Assembly: GCF_012044895.1 (NCBI RefSeq)
Contig: NZ_CP050695.1
Span: 2,820,501 to 2,884,500 of the forward strand
From: Aquisalimonas sp. 2447
Lineage (GTDB): Bacteria > Pseudomonadota > Gammaproteobacteria > Nitrococcales > Aquisalimonadaceae
Reading direction: 5' to 3'
Length of the DNA stretch: 64,000 bases
A program made the translations under genes and the position numbers. The notes beneath the pieces are model-generated. The model did not search any database and was not told the DNA's origin. It was given only the letters and a program-made list of their open reading frames with translations. Positions 63,618 through 64,000 of the stretch are shown in pieces; position 1 is the stretch's first letter; each line of letters opens with the position of its first letter.

Positions 63618-64000
63618 ATGCCGCCGATATCTACAGCCGCCATCCCCGCCCCGCTGCGCAGCGGGGGGCTTGCCCTGTGTTCCGGGATCCTGCTGGCACT
63701 TCCTTTCCTGCACCCCCAGTTGTTCCTGGCGGGCTGGGTCGCCTTTGTCCCCCTGTTATTCGCGCTGCGGGGGGCCACCATCGCGCGTGCCTGGCTTCTG
63801 GGCACGCTGACAGGTGTTGCGGCATGGGCCGCCGCCCATTACTGGATGCCGCAAATGGTGGCGAACTTCCTCGGCCATGGGCCAACGGCGAGCTTTGCTG
63901 CGGCCACCGTTTACTGGCTTTACGTCTCCCAGAGCATCGCCCTGGCAGCACTCCTGTTCCGTTGGCTCGAGCAACGCACCGGCTGGCCGGTTCTGCTGCT
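63618..64000 (+). CDS. Apolipoprotein N-acyltransferase-like protein (3' end beyond window)
   Basis: The first ~127 residues of a polytopic membrane protein: SGGLALCSGILLALPFLHPQ, LFLAGWVAFVPLLFALRGAT, LLGTLTGVAAWAAAHYWMPQ. The combination of short helices with GWVAFVPLLFAL and the F/W...HYWMPQ loop is the Lnt N-terminal region that precedes the nitrilase domain. Lnt adds the third acyl chain to lipoproteins. The catalytic domain is outside the window, so a paralogue is possible. The start codon is 6 bp from a MITE, with no good ribosome binding site. Confidence 0.75.
   Translation, partial: MPPISTAAIPAPLRSGGLALCSGILLALPFLHPQLFLAGWVAFVPLLFALRGATIARAWLLGTLTGVAAWAAAHYWMPQMVANFLGHGPTASFAAATVYWLYVSQSIALAALLFRWLEQRTGWPVLL

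Overview
The window is GC-rich, densely coded bacterial chromosome from a gammaproteobacterium. The gene order thrS-infC-rpmI-rplT-pheS-pheT-ihfA-merR-tRNA-Pro is the standard gammaproteobacterial block. A HexR-controlled Entner-Doudoroff module, polyhydroxyalkanoate (PHA) genes, HspQ and many acidic proteins suggest a halophilic or haloalkaliphilic relative of the Ectothiorhodospiraceae. The lineage is an inference from gene content, not from a search.

Layout: (1) 1-6.5 kb: an edge-truncated MASE1 histidine kinase coupled to a FAD oxidoreductase and a TVP38/DedA-like membrane protein; DUF3047, AhpD-like and DUF3179 genes; a frameshifted membrane-protein gene. (2) 6.5-11 kb: eda-gap-pyk divergent from hexR, with two perfect HexR palindromes between them. 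(3) 11-14.6 kb: a LacI regulator with a palindromic operator, convergent with a coupled solute symporter/metallophosphoesterase pair. (4) 14.7-20.3 kb: an operon of P-type cation ATPase, two PII-like proteins, a duplicated DUF1538 membrane protein and a CBS protein, with an FNR-like box upstream. (5) 20.3-27.8 kb: accessory genes and decay: a pirin pseudogene beside an intact pirin, an enoyl-CoA hydratase pseudogene split by a MITE, and MNT/HepT toxin-antitoxin remnants. (6) 27.8-35.3 kb: the translation/IHF block, with infC starting on AUC. (7) 35.4-44 kb: two diguanylate cyclases, a lipase-like protein, a phasin, a Gln/Gly/Pro-repeat exported protein, FxsA, and an uncharacterised gene behind a cobalamin riboswitch. 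(8) 44-60 kb: PHA synthase and a universal stress protein flanking a perfect FNR box, HspQ, two MscS-type channels, an HDOD-GGDEF protein, CDGSH, LemA + M48 protease, MoxR + VWA, and an MFS transporter. (9) 60-64 kb: three tandem copies of a secreted alpha/beta-hydrolase gene (5'-truncated, amber-interrupted and intact), then a MITE and the start of an apolipoprotein N-acyltransferase-like gene.

Main candidates for new biology: the FNR-box ATPase/PII-like/DUF1538/CBS operon; the cobalamin riboswitch in front of an unrecognised 143-residue protein; and the hydrolase array, whose two full-length leaders keep a loop able to pair with a downstream segment while the supporting stem sequences differ, which suggests a cis-acting pseudoknot RNA. 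A family of TA-flanked MITEs starting TAGTGTCC also occurs here, one member sitting in frame inside a pseudogene.
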